Below, one piece after another: positions 62,542-64,000 of a stretch of DNA of 64,000 nucleotides. How positions within the stretch are numbered: the first letter of the stretch is position 1; each line of letters starts with the position of its first letter. The DNA comes from DAHUYF01 sp035945115 (lineage in GTDB: Bacteria; Pseudomonadota; Alphaproteobacteria; ATCC43930; CGMCC-115725): assembly GCA_035945115.1 (NCBI GenBank), contig DASZAN010000041.1, forward strand, positions 4,640-68,639, given 5' to 3'. The position numbers and the translations under genes were made by a program. Under the pieces are notes generated by a model that was given only the letters and a program-made list of their open reading frames with translations, was not told the DNA's origin and did not search any database.

Positions 62542-63687
62542 TCACTCCTGCCGGAAGAGATGCGCATCCTCCGGAGCGAACCGGACGGCGATGGACTCGC
62601 CGACTGCCGGCGCGCGCTGCCCGGCCAACACTGGCGTGCGTAGGAGCAGCTCGCGCCCTCCATCGAGCCGAATGCGATGCTTGTGAGAGTTTCCGACATA
62701 AACGCTCTCGAGGACGCGCCCGCGAAACAGGTTGGCGGTACCTTCCGCGGCATCGCTCGCGCGCAGCCGCTCCGGCCGCACGAGCACGGCGACACGCGTG
62801 CCCGCCGGCTCGTCGCCGGCCGCTAGGATCTCAGTCCCGTCGCCGATCGCGATCTCGACATAACCATCCCTGCGCGTTGCGACAGAACCCAACAGCAAGT
62901 TCGATTCACCGACGAATTCTGCGACGAAGGAATTTGCGGGGCGTTCATAGATTTCTGGCGGCCTTCCCGCTTGCTCGATCGCCCCTCCCCGCATCACCGC
63001 GACGCGGTCGGAGATGACGAGGGCCTCTTCCTGGTCGTGCGTGATGAAGATCGTCGTGAGCCCCAGCCGCTGCTGGAGCCGCCGCACCTCCAGCTGCATC
63101 GCCTCGCGCAACTTCCGATCGAGTGCGCCGAAGGGCTCGTCGAGCAGGAGAAGCTGCGGACTGAAGACGATGGCGCGCGCGAGCGCGACGCGCTGCTGCT
63201 GACCGCCGGACAGCTGGCGCGGGAAGCGGTCTCCAAGACCGCCAAGAGCAACGAGATCGAGCGCTCTCACGACGTCGCGCTCGATCTCCGTGCGCGCCTT
63301 GCCGCGCATCTCGAGCGGGAAAGCGATGTTTTCCCGGGCCGTCATATGCGGGAACAGCGCGTAATTCTGGAACACCATGCCAATGTTGCGCCGCGCCGGC
63401 GGCATGGTGGTGATGTCCTCCCCACCCAGCAACACGTTCCCCGCCTCCGGCATTTCGAACCCGGCGATGACCTTCAGCAGCGTCGTCTTCCCGGACCCGC
63501 TCGGGCCCAGGATCGTGAGCAACTCTCCAGACCGGACCGCGAGAGCGACACCGTTGAGCGCCTGTACGGCCCCGTAGTGTTTTCGGACGCCCTCGATGAC
63601 GAGCCAGCTCGAGGCGCGATCGCTGGGCCCCCGGTCTGCGAGAGGAAGCTCCCGGGGATTCCCACGACCAGGCGCCGATGCGTGCAC
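62542..63687 (-). CDS. ABC transporter ATP-binding protein, PotA type
   Basis: 381 residues from a GTG at 63687, four bases after the binding-protein stop. Walker A is LGPSGSGKTTLLK, signature LSGGQQQRVALARA, Walker B LLLLDEPFGALD. Beyond about residue 260 is a C-terminal TOBE/OB regulatory region, as in PotA. The first 28 residues are an extension not usual in PotA. It energises the two permeases downstream. Confidence 0.92.
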   Translation of the reverse strand: MHASAPGRGNPRELPLADRGPSDRASSWLVIEGVRKHYGAVQALNGVALAVRSGELLTILGPSGSGKTTLLKVIAGFEMPEAGNVLLGGEDITTMPPARRNIGMVFQNYALFPHMTARENIAFPLEMRGKARTEIERDVVRALDLVALGGLGDRFPRQLSGGQQQRVALARAIVFSPQLLLLDEPFGALDRKLREAMQLEVRRLQQRLGLTTIFITHDQEEALVISDRVAVMRGGAIEQAGRPPEIYERPANSFVAEFVGESNLLLGSVATRRDGYVEIAIGDGTEILAAGDEPAGTRVAVLVRPERLRASDAAEGTANLFRGRVLESVYVGNSHKHRIRLDGGRELLLRTPVLAGQRAPAVGESIAVRFAPEDAHLFRQE

Positions 63688-63691
63688 TAGC

Positions 63692-64000
63692 TCACTTCTT
63701 CAGGAGCCATTCGTTCCAGCGCTCCTGCGCCTTCGCGCCATTCTCCGCCCACCACCTGTCGCTGATCCAGAATTGCTTCTTCATGTTTGTGGGCTCAGTC
63801 GGCAGGTTGGGTTTCACCTTCGGATCGACGTATTGGAGCGAGTCTGGATTGAGGCCGGGATAAGCGAGGGCATTGGCATAGATCGCCGATGCCTTGGGGT
63901 CGGTCATGAGCGCCAGGAACTTCTGGCCCCAATAGGCGTCCTTCGCGCCCCTCGGGATGACGAAGCTGCCCTGCTTGAGCGCGCCTTCGCCCCATTCGAT
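63692..64000 (-). CDS. C-terminal part of a polyamine-type ABC substrate-binding protein, cut by the right edge
   Basis: The open frame runs off the window at 64000. The visible 102 residues contain EWGEGALKQGSFVIPRGAKDAYWGQKFLALM, a block typical of PotD-like (SBP family 8) proteins, and end WNEWLLKK. The N-terminus and signal peptide are outside the window. It is the first visible gene of the importer operon that includes the ATPase, two permeases and an FAD amine oxidoreductase. Confidence 0.88.
   Translation of the reverse strand: MEWGEGALKQGSFVIPRGAKDAYWGQKFLALMTDPKASAIYANALAYPGLNPDSLQYVDPKVKPNLPTEPTNMKKQFWISDRWWAENGAKAQERWNEWLLKK

Overview
This 64-kb window is high-GC, densely packed DNA, most consistent with an alphaproteobacterium (HspQ, an RlpA-type lipoprotein, a short proline-rich TonB-like protein, many ABC importers, CaiB/BaiF and hydantoinase families). 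Taxonomy is inferred from gene content only. I see no rRNA, tRNA, CRISPR array, insertion sequence, phage gene or origin. Nearly all genes are catabolic or transport genes in short operons with 1-8 nt overlaps. No gene is recognisable as a transcription factor.

Layout. (1) 0.2-9.4 kb, plus strand: two-subunit molybdenum hydroxylase (IorA/IorB type), class II aldolase, D-cysteine desulfhydrase-like PLP enzyme, dipeptide-type ABC binding protein and two permeases without ATPases, and an amidohydrolase. (2) 9.4-13.6 kb: gmd/fcl GDP-fucose pair, an alpha/beta hydrolase whose nucleophile serine is glycine, and a GT2-GtrA glycosyltransferase. (3) 13.6-18.9 kb: hspQ, a CoA-transferase, a TonB-like protein, three minus-strand genes of unknown function (two share a novel-looking aromatic motif), and an RlpA lipoprotein. 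(4) 18.9-23.5 kb: a secreted phosphoesterase and an imelysin/di-heme cytochrome pair, with Pho-box-like sites between them. (5) 23.6-26.4 kb: GST, amine oxidase and an exported RidA-like protein.

(6) 26.4-34.4 kb: minus-strand operon for a three-subunit molybdenum hydroxylase, an acyl-CoA ligase and an enoyl-CoA hydratase, divergent from a Baeyer-Villiger monooxygenase. (7) 34.5-41.4 kb: a complete Liv-type ABC importer with a long-chain acyl-CoA synthetase gene inside it. (8) 41.4-49.6 kb: a minus-strand operon of a dimethylglycine/sarcosine dehydrogenase-like enzyme, a Rieske oxygenase and an SDR, divergent from a split hydantoinase/oxoprolinase pair. (9) 49.7-56.7 kb: a fused 1270-residue hydantoinase/oxoprolinase and an OPT-like transporter, divergent from a clear 2,2-dialkylglycine decarboxylase. 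(10) 56.9-64 kb: VOC protein, amidohydrolase and DUF1185-type protein, then a minus-strand polyamine-type ABC importer with an FAD amine oxidoreductase, running off the right edge.

Together the genes suggest a metabolic generalist importing amino-acid-like, peptide, polyamine and organic acid substrates and opening them by Mo-hydroxylation, CoA activation, N-demethylation and ATP-dependent lactam or hydantoin hydrolysis. The parts that known families explain least are the 16.1-18.0 kb envelope-gene trio, the Pho-box/imelysin/di-heme locus at 21-23.5 kb, and the predicted dialkylglycine module at 49.7-56.7 kb.
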